DNA from: Prevotella sp. khp7
GTDB taxonomy: Bacteria; Bacteroidota; Bacteroidia; Bacteroidales; Bacteroidaceae
Assembly: GCF_900109055.1 (NCBI RefSeq)
Contig: NZ_FOIV01000002.1
Coordinates: 496,001 to 560,000, forward strand
Length of the DNA stretch: 64,000 bases
Direction: 5' to 3'
Positions within the stretch are counted from its first letter, which is position 1. Each line of letters starts with the position of its first letter. The position numbers and the translations under genes were made by a program. Below are positions 1 through 8,113 of this stretch, piece by piece. The notes beneath the pieces are model-generated. The model was given only the letters and a program-made list of their open reading frames with translations. It searched no databases and was not told where the DNA came from.

Positions 1-974
1 GAAAGTTACAATCTATCGAAGCCTTCAAGGGTATTCATTCGCCCATGAAGCAGGTTGAAGGAGGTTACATCCCCGATTTTGACAGTCGTTACTTCACGGA
101 AGACTTCCCCTATGGATTGTATATCATTCAGAAGTTGGCTAGAGAATATCATATTAATACGCCCATCATCGATAAAGTGATGGCATGGGGGCTTCGTTCT
201 CGTTTTAATCTCGAAGGCTCACTTTTACGTCGCCAGCAAATGCGGATGCTCGAGATATTGCTCGAGGTGGATAAGATATGCAAGAAACATCACATACGCT
301 ATTGGCTTAGTAGTGGTACTTTGATTGGCGCCATGCGCCACAATGGATATATACCTTGGGATGATGATCTCGATATAGAGATGCTTCGTTCTGATTATGT
401 GCGATTGATGGAGGTCCTGCCAAAAGAGTTGCCAAACTGGCTCGCTCTTCAGAATAGCGATACAGACCCTAATTATTTCTACTTTTATGCTAAGGTGCGC
501 GATCGTCGTTCTCGCATGCTTGAACAGAACGGTTACGACCGCTTGTGGCAAGAGCAGGGCATCTACATCGATATCTTTCCAATGGAACAGCACCCCATCT
601 GGCTTCATAAACTCACAGAGAAGACCGTGGGGCATATGTATAAGATATGGCGTACGAGTACTAATGATAAAAAGGCAATCCGTTCTGTACGTCGTATTTT
701 TAATATAAATAATAAAGTTTTATTCCCGATTCTGCGCTTAATCTGTAAAATACTGCCAGGGAAAGTGATTACAAGTGGCATGGGGATTCCCTTCCATAAC
801 CCTCGATATATAGATGAGATATTCCCACTTACTACCCATGAGTTCGAAGGTCATCAGTTGCCTGTTCCAGGTAATGCCGATGCCCATCTGCGTCATATCT
901 TTGGTGACTATATGCAACTGCCAGATTTAAACAAACTAACACTTCATGTTGGAAAACTTGAATTCCTCGATTAA
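1..974 (+). CDS. Opine dehydrogenase C-terminal region fused to LicD-family transferase (5' end outside window)
   Basis: The frame is open from the left edge; an ATG lies at 45, but in-frame codons upstream read LQSIEAFKGIHSP and run into MKQVEGGYIPDFDSRYF. This stretch resembles the alpha-helical C-terminal domain of the NAD/NADP octopine/nopaline dehydrogenase family, so the gene very probably starts outside the window. Numbering from the ATG at 45, a LicD/fukutin-type nucleotidyltransferase-fold domain starts near residue 62, with SSGTLIGA (about 89-96) and the metal-binding WDDDLD (105-110). LicD enzymes attach phosphocholine or related phospho-groups to surface glycans. I infer a two-domain enzyme modifying a surface polysaccharide, in line with the following acyltransferase and flippase genes. 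The LicD assignment is firm; the dehydrogenase part rests on about 60 residues. Confidence 0.8.
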   Translation, partial: KLQSIEAFKGIHSPMKQVEGGYIPDFDSRYFTEDFPYGLYIIQKLAREYHINTPIIDKVMAWGLRSRFNLEGSLLRRQQMRMLEILLEVDKICKKHHIRYWLSSGTLIGAMRHNGYIPWDDDLDIEMLRSDYVRLMEVLPKELPNWLALQNSDTDPNYFYFYAKVRDRRSRMLEQNGYDRLWQEQGIYIDIFPMEQHPIWLHKLTEKTVGHMYKIWRTSTNDKKAIRSVRRIFNINNKVLFPILRLICKILPGKVITSGMGIPFHNPRYIDEIFPLTTHEFEGHQLPVPGNADAHLRHIFGDYMQLPDLNKLTLHVGKLEFLD

Positions 975-2037
975 GAAGTCACGTATGGGGTGGCTCGATG
1001 CTCTGCGTGGCTTTACTATGCTACTTGTGGTTACCAACCATATAGCCCTTAAGTCGTTTGGCATGCAGATCCGTTGGTCAGCTGCCCTCCAGTTCTTCCT
1101 GCTCTTCCGTATGCCGTTGTTCTTCTTTATCAGCGGATTCTTAGCCTATAAAGCCAGTCGTGTATGGAACGGACAGACCCTTCGCGAACTATCCTGGAAG
1201 AAGTTCAAGGTGCAGATTATCCCTACAGTGGTGTTCTTCCTACTGTACTTAGCCATGATACCCAGCGAACCCTTCGCCAAGAGCTTTTCTGATGCGATGG
1301 CTTCATCGATGAAAGCTGGCTATTGGTTCACGCTGGTATTACTCTATATGTTGCTGACCTACTATGTCTTCTCGTACGCAGAGAGTAAGCTGCGCATCAA
1401 GTCGTGGATACCCATTACCCTACTTTTTGTTATTTCATTGGGTTTCTTCGAGACCTGTTATCTGCCTCGCTATTTCTCTTGGGCATTAGGACATAAGGGA
1501 CCTCAGAACGAGTTTCTCAACTATACCAGTTTAGTTGAGATGATGCGCTATTTTCCTTTTTTCCTCTTCGGAAATATCGTGCATCGTTATTGGGACAAGG
1601 CTCAACAACTGATGGATAGTAATTGGTTTTTTCCTATAATCACCATATTGGCTGTGGTTTGTACACTCGATGTCATTGTGTGGCACAATTTGCGACACGA
1701 ATGGACTTCTTTGCCACATACTTTGGCCATGTTTCTGTTGCTCTCTATGGTTTTTATGTTCTTCAGACACTATCAGGAGTTTTTCTCTGATAAGACAATG
1801 GTAGGTCGGAGTCTTCAGTTCATTGGTCGTCGGACGCTCGATATTTATCTGCTTCACTATTTCTTCCTGCCAAAGATGACAGCAGTAGGCGTCTATTTCC
1901 AGACCAATCGCCACAACTTTATACTCGATAGCACAGCATCGTTTGCGGTTGCCCTGATTGTTGTAGGCTTCTGCATCATTACCTCTCAATTGCTTCGTGT
2001 GAGTCCTTTCTTCAAGAAATACCTTTTCGGAAGATAA
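946..2037 (+). CDS. Acyltransferase family 3 membrane protein
   Basis: This 363-residue integral membrane protein has the acyltransferase-3 (OafA/fucose O-acetylase) N-terminus: WLDALRGFTMLLVVTNH near residues 16-32, followed by RMPLFFFISGF, then about ten hydrophobic segments. Such proteins move acetyl or other acyl groups onto sugars of surface glycans at the inner membrane. The chosen start overlaps the LicD gene by 29 bases; an ATG at 985 (M14, 10 bases after the LicD stop) is a credible alternative and keeps the whole RGF motif. The 3' end overlaps the convergent flippase gene by 26 bases. The family is clear; the acceptor sugar and acyl group are not visible. Confidence 0.85.
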   Translation: MLENLNSSIKKSRMGWLDALRGFTMLLVVTNHIALKSFGMQIRWSAALQFFLLFRMPLFFFISGFLAYKASRVWNGQTLRELSWKKFKVQIIPTVVFFLLYLAMIPSEPFAKSFSDAMASSMKAGYWFTLVLLYMLLTYYVFSYAESKLRIKSWIPITLLFVISLGFFETCYLPRYFSWALGHKGPQNEFLNYTSLVEMMRYFPFFLFGNIVHRYWDKAQQLMDSNWFFPIITILAVVCTLDVIVWHNLRHEWTSLPHTLAMFLLLSMVFMFFRHYQEFFSDKTMVGRSLQFIGRRTLDIYLLHYFFLPKMTAVGVYFQTNRHNFILDSTASFAVALIVVGFCIITSQLLRVSPFFKKYLFGR

Positions 2038-3463
2038 AGGCCATGATCTCCTTCAGAATCACTGTTCCTGCCAGGCGCATCACAACAAGATAGAGAATGG
2101 TGGCCATCACCACCCTACTCAGTAACCTTAGCCAAAGGGCTGATATGCTCTGTGTGGCTAAACCCGTCACTACCATCACTGCTGCTGCTGCCAAGGCAAA
2201 CGGAATGATGTCTTTCAGGAAAGCCAGAAGGCGATAGTTCATCAATCGACGAACAAAGAAATGCCACACAAATACCCATACTATATTTAATAAGGTATAA
2301 GCAATCACCATGGTGTAGATGCCTTCTCGCCAAAGACTTACCATCAAGCCTATCTGCAGGATACCTAAAGCAACCGTACTCCACAGATAGATATCGCTGC
2401 GATGCTGACTAATGATGGAATCCGTGAGCAGTGTAGAGAGGGGTATAAAGGCGCCACAAAGACAGAGTAGGGGCAACAGCGAAGCCGAGAAAGCCCACTT
2501 CTCACCAATGGCCAGCACGATAAACTCATGCGACACCAACCCCAAGCCAAAAAGCAATGGGAAAGAGATAAAGGCAGTAAAGCGCATCATCTTACGGAGT
2601 ACAGCTAATTGGCGTTCGCGTTCGTCATGCAGTCCGACCAATACGGTCTGGTCTACTTGTTTCAGCATATTCCCCACCAGCATAAAGCACTTGGAACTCC
2701 ACTGATAAGCCTGATTATAGTGGCCAGTATTCGTCTCACCATAATAACGTCCCAGCAACAGATTCATGATGTTATTGTTCACTTGCGTGAAGATGGCAGA
2801 GAGCATGATCTTAAAACTAAAGGGGAAAAGTCTTTTCAGGGGTGAGATGAGAGATGAGAGAGGTGAGAGTGTAGGACGCCACTCGCTGAAGTACCATAAT
2901 AACAAGGTGTTGACAGCAATATACATCAGATACTGTGTGGCGAGGGCCCAATAGCCAAAACCAAGGGCAGCCAGTATCACACTGACAATACTCGATGTCA
3001 ACGTGGCTGTCATACCACACTGGGCTATCTGCTTTATCTGCATCTGTTTGGTGAGATAAGCGGATTGTGCCATACCGAAACTCGAGAACACAAAGCCTAA
3101 AAAGACATAACGGCTCAGGGGAATCAGATCGAGCTTGTCGTAATAATCAGCTATCAGAGGCGCACAGAACCATAGTACTACATAGATAAATGTTCCCGCG
3201 AGAATATTAAACCAAAACACAGCATTATAGTCTTCGTGCTTGGGCTCTTTCAGATTAATGAGCGCAGTTTTAAATCCGCTTGATTGTAGTTCGTTGGCTA
3301 TCACAGAGAATACTGCCAACATCGCCGTCATACCATAATCTGAAGGATCGAGTAGTCGGCCTAAGATAATGCCAAAGGCTAGACCGAGCAACTGCTGCAC
3401 GCCGTTGTTCATTCCGCCCCAGAAGAGCCCTTTTGCAGTTTGTTCCTTCAATGTTCCTGCCAT
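2012..3463 (-). CDS. Wzx-type lipopolysaccharide/oligosaccharide flippase
   Basis: A 483-residue protein of the MOP (polysaccharide synthase/MATE-like) superfamily, beginning MAGTLKEQTAKGLFWGG, with about twelve to fourteen hydrophobic segments and the family phrase ILGRLLDPSDYGMTAM. It should flip lipid-linked oligosaccharide units across the inner membrane for O-antigen or capsule assembly, as WzxC-type proteins do. A TTG twelve bases further upstream keeps the frame open but lies inside the -7 promoter box (3473-3480), so the ATG at 3463 is the likely start. It then lies only 9 bases from the -7 box, which implies a nearly leaderless mRNA. It is transcribed toward the acyltransferase gene and overlaps its end. 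Confidence 0.88.
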   Translation of the reverse strand: MAGTLKEQTAKGLFWGGMNNGVQQLLGLAFGIILGRLLDPSDYGMTAMLAVFSVIANELQSSGFKTALINLKEPKHEDYNAVFWFNILAGTFIYVVLWFCAPLIADYYDKLDLIPLSRYVFLGFVFSSFGMAQSAYLTKQMQIKQIAQCGMTATLTSSIVSVILAALGFGYWALATQYLMYIAVNTLLLWYFSEWRPTLSPLSSLISPLKRLFPFSFKIMLSAIFTQVNNNIMNLLLGRYYGETNTGHYNQAYQWSSKCFMLVGNMLKQVDQTVLVGLHDERERQLAVLRKMMRFTAFISFPLLFGLGLVSHEFIVLAIGEKWAFSASLLPLLCLCGAFIPLSTLLTDSIISQHRSDIYLWSTVALGILQIGLMVSLWREGIYTMVIAYTLLNIVWVFVWHFFVRRLMNYRLLAFLKDIIPFALAAAAVMVVTGLATQSISALWLRLLSRVVMATILYLVVMRLAGTVILKEIMAFIFRKGIS

Positions 3464-3472
3464 ATTCTGCTG

Positions 3473-3504
3473 CAAAGATACAAATAAGTGATTGAATAAC
3501 CAAA
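3473..3504 (-). promoter_or_regulatory. Bacteroidota promoter of the flippase gene
   Basis: On the minus strand TTTG (3501-3504) is followed after exactly 20 bases by TATCTTTG (3473-3480), a full match to the Bacteroidota -33/-7 pattern. The flippase ATG at 3463 is only 9 bases beyond the box. Confidence 0.75.
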
Positions 3505-3579
3505 TTCATGTGGGTATTATTCGCTTGAAGATTTTCATTTGATTAACAGTTTATATTGTGGTTTTCTTTGGATTTGTGC

Positions 3580-3587
3580 TACCTTTG
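3580..3587 (+). promoter_or_regulatory. -7 box TACCTTTG of the CotH-kinase gene
   Basis: TACCTTTG lies 23 bases before the ATG at 3611. The -33 region is weak (ATTG at 3555-3558, 21 bases upstream). Together with the flippase promoter it forms a divergent regulatory region of about 145 bases. Confidence 0.6.
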
Positions 3588-3610
3588 CATCCCGAATGAA
3601 TTAATTACCG

Positions 3611-6076
3611 ATGAAGAAAACCTTATTTGCCGCAATTCTATTATGCTGCTTTCAGACTATGAAGGCACAACTTGTTATCAACGAACTCATGCAGTCGAAC
3701 ATTGACTGCGTGATGGATGATTTGAAAGAATTCCCTGATTCATGGGTGGAACTATATAATCCGACTTCGCAAGGCGTCAATCTGCAAGAGTTTCGATTGG
3801 GTACTAGTGACAAAGAGAGTGAATCATGGATATTGCCTAACGTGATGGTGGGGGGTGGTCAGTATGCGCTTATTTATTGTGACAAAGAAGCCAAATACTT
3901 GCATACCAATTTCCGTTTAGACTCTGGTAAAGGCTGTTCTGTGTATTTGTTTAAATCGGGCGATATAATTGATAAAGTGGAAAACCTGAAAAAGCAGCCT
4001 GCACCCAATATTGCCTATGGACGCAAGACAGATGGAGCAGAAGAATGGGGTTACCAGTTGACTCCAACACCCAAAGAAGCTAACGCAGGTAATATCTGCG
4101 ACCATGATCACATTTTGGGTGAGCCTGTGTTCAGCGAATTGGGACGTGTGATGAATGGAGTTCAGGCTTTCAACCTGCAACTCTCTTTGCCCGAGGGCAG
4201 TCCGGAAGGCACGGAGATTCATTATACTACTAATGGTACTGAACCAACGATTTACAGCACCAGATACACCGCAGAGATACCCATCAATAAGTCTACGGCC
4301 ATTCGTGCCAAACTGTTTTGCAAAGGCTGGCTTTCACCTAGAAGTAGCGTTCAGTCGTACATCTTTCATGATCGAAAGTTGTCAATACCAGTTATCAGTA
4401 TTGTGACAGACAACAAGTATCTCAATGATTATAGTATCGGTATCTTTGTAAACAACAAGACGCATGAAAAGAACAGACAGGTAGACTGGCGTCGCCCCAT
4501 CAATATAGAGCTTTTCGATGAAGAGGGACAGCCTTCACAGATTAATCAGCTCTGTGAAACCCGTATCACGGGAGCCTATTCGAGAGAAGCCAATAGACAG
4601 TCGATGGCCATATACAGCCATAAACGTTTTGGGAAGAAGAATATGGATTATGAATTTTTCCCTGACCAGTGCCCAAACCTTACCAATTATAGGTCTATTG
4701 TGCTCCGTAATGCTGGTAATGATCGCGATTACATCTATATGCGTGATGCTGTAGCCCAGCGCTCTATGGCAGAATATACAGATATTGATTATCAGGCTTG
4801 GCGCCCAGCAGTTATCTATATCAATGGTAACTATTGGTGTATTCTGAATATCCGCGAGCGGGCTAACGAGAACAATATCATCACCCACTACGACGGACTG
4901 GAAGATATTGATTTGATAGAAAATGGTGAGTTGAAAGAGGGAACTATCGATAACTTCAGTGCTTTTACCAAATTTTATAACGAACATGGCCACACGTTGG
5001 CAGAATATGCAGAGCTCATGGACTGGGAGGAGTATATCAGAATCACAGCTATGAACTTTTATTTTAATAATCTCGACTATCCTGGCAATAACAACGTGAT
5101 GTGGCGCCCAAGAGCAGAGGGTGGCAAGTGGCGATGGATAGCCAAAGATCTTGATTATAGTATGGGCCTTTATGGAGGTAATGCTGGTGAGTCAGGAGGG
5201 TACGATCATAGGATTATCGCCCAGTGGTATAACCCGAATGACTGGAATCTCCATAAAGGTGCCAACTTCTCTATCACCAGTGAGTCTACTCGTCTTTTCC
5301 GTCGCCTGATGGAAGATAAGGATTTCTGTCGCGAGTTCATCGACCGTTTTAGTATCTATATGGGTGACTTCCTGAATGAGAAAGGCATTCGAGCCATCTG
5401 GGATCCGATGTATTTGAAAATAAAAGATGAATGGAAACATCACAGAAGTGTTGTTTATGATAATCCATGGTGGCCTAACTATGACGATGAGTTGAGAAAT
5501 GCTCGTAATTGGGTGTCGAGACGTACTGCGGAGATGTATAAGCAACTTGGCGAGCAGTTTGATTTGGGTAGTCCTATTCCTATGACAGTTAACACATCGG
5601 TTTTCCCTATTGATGGTTTGGAGATGAAGTTCAATAATGTCCCTCTCAGTCGTGGGCGCTTCGATGGCAAGTTCTTTGCCAATCATACTGTCACCTTGGA
5701 AGGGCGTGCGCCTGAGGGTAAAGTGATTACTGGCTGGAACATTATTAGTAAGACGAGCGCAGGTATCGAAGAAAGTCAGCTAAAAGGAAGTTCTTGTAGT
5801 TTCGTCATGCCTCAATGCAGCTCTATTTCCATTAATGCAATTATAGGAGATGCTTTAGCCATTAATGCGGTAGAGGAATCTCTTTGGACTTGGCATAAGG
5901 ATGGCAGTTGCCTTTGGCTCACAGGGGTTCCTGCTGGTACGAGAATTGATCTTTATGATTTACGTGGAATGCTGCTCTCTTCAACCGTCTCTGATGGCTC
6001 TGTAATCATGTTGCCCTTCCATGCAGGACAGTTACATGTGTTGAAGGTTGGCGGAAAAGCCATAAAACTTAAATAA
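3611..6076 (+). CDS. Secreted CotH-kinase protein with lamin-tail and chitobiase-like domains
   Basis: The 821-residue product starts with a signal peptide (KKTLFAAILLCCFQTMKAQ). Next comes a lamin-tail-like domain (LVINELMQSN through WVELYNPTS, about 20-140), a chitobiase/hexosaminidase C-terminal-like segment with EIHYTTNGTEPT (about 180-260), and a CotH region (about 260-640) with the conserved WRWIAKDLDYSMG. CotH proteins are atypical protein or peptidoglycan-associated kinases; in Bacteroidota large secreted versions occur with unknown substrates. The last 70 residues (IDLYDLRGMLLSS...GKAIKLK) resemble a type IX secretion C-terminal tail, so export through the PorU/PorV pathway is plausible. 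It stands alone, with its own promoter. Domain calls are good; the biological role is unknown. Confidence 0.8.
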   Translation: MKKTLFAAILLCCFQTMKAQLVINELMQSNIDCVMDDLKEFPDSWVELYNPTSQGVNLQEFRLGTSDKESESWILPNVMVGGGQYALIYCDKEAKYLHTNFRLDSGKGCSVYLFKSGDIIDKVENLKKQPAPNIAYGRKTDGAEEWGYQLTPTPKEANAGNICDHDHILGEPVFSELGRVMNGVQAFNLQLSLPEGSPEGTEIHYTTNGTEPTIYSTRYTAEIPINKSTAIRAKLFCKGWLSPRSSVQSYIFHDRKLSIPVISIVTDNKYLNDYSIGIFVNNKTHEKNRQVDWRRPINIELFDEEGQPSQINQLCETRITGAYSREANRQSMAIYSHKRFGKKNMDYEFFPDQCPNLTNYRSIVLRNAGNDRDYIYMRDAVAQRSMAEYTDIDYQAWRPAVIYINGNYWCILNIRERANENNIITHYDGLEDIDLIENGELKEGTIDNFSAFTKFYNEHGHTLAEYAELMDWEEYIRITAMNFYFNNLDYPGNNNVMWRPRAEGGKWRWIAKDLDYSMGLYGGNAGESGGYDHRIIAQWYNPNDWNLHKGANFSITSESTRLFRRLMEDKDFCREFIDRFSIYMGDFLNEKGIRAIWDPMYLKIKDEWKHHRSVVYDNPWWPNYDDELRNARNWVSRRTAEMYKQLGEQFDLGSPIPMTVNTSVFPIDGLEMKFNNVPLSRGRFDGKFFANHTVTLEGRAPEGKVITGWNIISKTSAGIEESQLKGSSCSFVMPQCSSISINAIIGDALAINAVEESLWTWHKDGSCLWLTGVPAGTRIDLYDLRGMLLSSTVSDGSVIMLPFHAGQLHVLKVGGKAIKLK

Positions 6077-6078
6077 TA

Positions 6079-6110
6079 TTTGGTTTTTCGTGCGATTTGT
6101 TGTACCTTTG
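6079..6110 (+). promoter_or_regulatory. Promoter of the yicC-gmk-nadD operon
   Basis: TTTG (6079-6082), 20 bases, then TACCTTTG (6103-6110); a complete match to the Bacteroidota pattern, 28 bases before the yicC ATG. Confidence 0.8.
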
Positions 6111-6138
6111 CCCCAAATTATAATAAATTAAGGTACAC

Positions 6139-7014
6139 ATGATACAGTCAATGACAGGCTATGGTAAGGCAGTCGTAGCCTACAAAAAGAAGAAAATCCA
6201 TGCAGAGGTGAAGTCGCTCAATTCAAAGCAGCTTGACCTGAACACGCGTATTGCACCCCTCTATCGTGAGAAGGAGATGGAAGTGCGCCAGATGGTGGCT
6301 GAGGCTCTTATCCGAGGGAAAGTAGATATGAGCATCTGGATAGAGAAGGAGATGGCCGTAGACCCTACACCTATCAATGCTACTCTTGTTGAGAATTATT
6401 ATAAACAGATAAAGGATATTGCTGATAAAACAGGTATTCCCCAGCCTGAGGATTGGTTCTACACCCTGCTTCGTATGCCAGACGTGCTGACTAAGACAGA
6501 TGTTGAAGAGTTGGATGAAGAAGAGTGGAATGCTGTAAAAGGAGCTGTTAGCGAAGCTCTGAAAAATCTGGTAGACTTCCGCATTCAGGAAGGTGCTGCT
6601 CTTGAGAAGAAGTTCTCAGAGAAGGTAGATAATATAGCCCAGTTGCTGGCTGAGATTGAACCATATGAGAAGAGCCGTGTTGAGAAAATAAAGGCTCGCA
6701 TTGTAGATGGTTTGCAACAGATTCCTGGTGTGGAGTATGACAAGAACCGTATGGAGCAGGAGTTGATATACTACATTGAGAAACTTGACATCAGTGAGGA
6801 AAAGCAGCGCCTGACAAATCACCTGAAGTATTTCCGCGACACGATGAACGAGCCAGCTGGTCAGGGGAAAAAGCTTGGTTTTATTGCTCAGGAGATGGGG
6901 CGTGAAATCAATACCACTGGTTCGAAGAGCAATCAGGCTGAGATGCAGAACATTGTGGTGAAGATGAAGGATGAACTTGAGCAGATTAAAGAACAGGTGT
7001 TAAATGCATTGTAA
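6139..7014 (+). CDS. yicC: YicC family endoribonuclease-like protein
   Basis: The 291-residue protein begins MIQSMTGYGKAV, the hallmark N-terminus of YicC proteins, continues with EVKSLNSKQLDLNTRI, and ends in the DUF1732-type region with GKKLGFIAQEMGREINTTGSKSN near residues 240-262. The length matches the family. YicC of other bacteria is reported as an endoribonuclease; its cell role here is not known. It is the first gene of a tightly packed operon: its TAA is followed immediately by the ATG of gmk. A yicC-gmk-nadD order is common in Bacteroidales (family knowledge). Confidence 0.92.
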   Translation: MIQSMTGYGKAVVAYKKKKIHAEVKSLNSKQLDLNTRIAPLYREKEMEVRQMVAEALIRGKVDMSIWIEKEMAVDPTPINATLVENYYKQIKDIADKTGIPQPEDWFYTLLRMPDVLTKTDVEELDEEEWNAVKGAVSEALKNLVDFRIQEGAALEKKFSEKVDNIAQLLAEIEPYEKSRVEKIKARIVDGLQQIPGVEYDKNRMEQELIYYIEKLDISEEKQRLTNHLKYFRDTMNEPAGQGKKLGFIAQEMGREINTTGSKSNQAEMQNIVVKMKDELEQIKEQVLNAL

Positions 7015-7587
7015 ATGAGAGGCAAGTTAATCATTATATCGGCTCCCAGTGGTACGGGAAAATCTACGATTATCTCGTGGCTGATGAAAGAGCACAAAGA
7101 ACTGAACTTGGCTTATTCTATCAGTTGTACCTCGCGTCCGCCAAGAGGTTCTGAGCAGAATGGCGTAGACTACTTCTTCCTGACCCCAGAGGAGTTCCGT
7201 CAGAGAATAGAGAACGATGAGTTCCTTGAGTATGAGGAGGTGTATACCAATCGCTTCTACGGTACGCTGAAATCACAGGTTGACAACCAGTTGGAGGCGG
7301 GTCAGAATGTGGTGTTCGATGTTGACGTGAAAGGTGGTGTGAACATCAAGAACTATTATGGTGAGCAGGCTCTGAGCCTGTTTATTCAGCCTCCCTCGAT
7401 AGCGGAATTGCGTAAGCGTTTGGAAGGTAGGGCGACTGATGCCCCTGAGGTGATAGACCAGCGTATAGCCCGAGCAGAGTTTGAACTGACCTTTGCAGAG
7501 AAGTTCGACAAGATTGTGGTGAATGATGTGCTGGAATATGCTGAAGCTGATGCACTGAAGGTGATACAGGAATTTCTGAATGATTAG
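7015..7587 (+). CDS. gmk: Guanylate kinase
   Basis: The 190-residue enzyme phosphorylates GMP to GDP with ATP in the cytoplasm. The P-loop SAPSGTGKST lies at residues 9-18, followed by the GMP-binding region SRPPRGSEQNGVDYFF and EYEEVYTNRFYGT, all typical of Gmk. The length matches the family. The start codon abuts the yicC stop and the 3' end overlaps nadD by 8 bases, which points to coupled translation. Confidence 0.97.
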   Translation: MRGKLIIISAPSGTGKSTIISWLMKEHKELNLAYSISCTSRPPRGSEQNGVDYFFLTPEEFRQRIENDEFLEYEEVYTNRFYGTLKSQVDNQLEAGQNVVFDVDVKGGVNIKNYYGEQALSLFIQPPSIAELRKRLEGRATDAPEVIDQRIARAEFELTFAEKFDKIVVNDVLEYAEADALKVIQEFLND

Positions 7588-8113
7588 AACAGGAATCTTC
7601 GGAGGGTCGTTTAATCCGATTCATAACGGGCACATCTTGCTGGCCAGACAACTGAAAGAGCGGGCGAGACTTGACGAAGTGTGGCTGATGGTATCACCAC
7701 AGAATCCTCTGAAGAAAGGCGATGACTTGCTTGACGACGATAAGCGCATGAAAATGGCCCGTATGGCTGTAGCAGACGAAAAAGGCATCATTGCCAGTGA
7801 CTATGAGATGCACCTTCCCAAACCATCTTACACATGGAATACGCTCGAAGCGCTGAAAAGAGACTATCCTGATCGCGAGTTCGTGCTTATGATAGGGGGC
7901 GACAACTGGGAGTTGTTCGACAAATGGTATCGAGCAGATGATATTAAGGCCAACTATGAGGTTGTTGTTTACACAAGAACCCCTGGTGATGAAGGCTTTA
8001 TCGACATTTCCAGTACGGATATTCGGCAGCGTGTGAAAGCAGGTAGGAGTATCAGAAGCCTTGTGCCTAAGGCCGTTGCAGATTTTATTAAGAAAAACGG
8101 ATACTATGCATAA
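7580..8113 (+). CDS. nadD: Nicotinate-nucleotide adenylyltransferase
   Basis: This 177-residue enzyme makes nicotinic acid adenine dinucleotide from NaMN and ATP in NAD synthesis. The nucleotidyltransferase signature GGSFNPIHNGH (residues 8-18, HxGH at 15-18) and the C-terminal ISSTDIR are both present. It is slightly shorter than many NadD proteins (about 190-215), mainly between the two motifs, but has an intact core. It overlaps gmk by 8 bases and the following gene by 8 bases. Confidence 0.95.
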   Translation: MIRTGIFGGSFNPIHNGHILLARQLKERARLDEVWLMVSPQNPLKKGDDLLDDDKRMKMARMAVADEKGIIASDYEMHLPKPSYTWNTLEALKRDYPDREFVLMIGGDNWELFDKWYRADDIKANYEVVVYTRTPGDEGFIDISSTDIRQRVKAGRSIRSLVPKAVADFIKKNGYYA

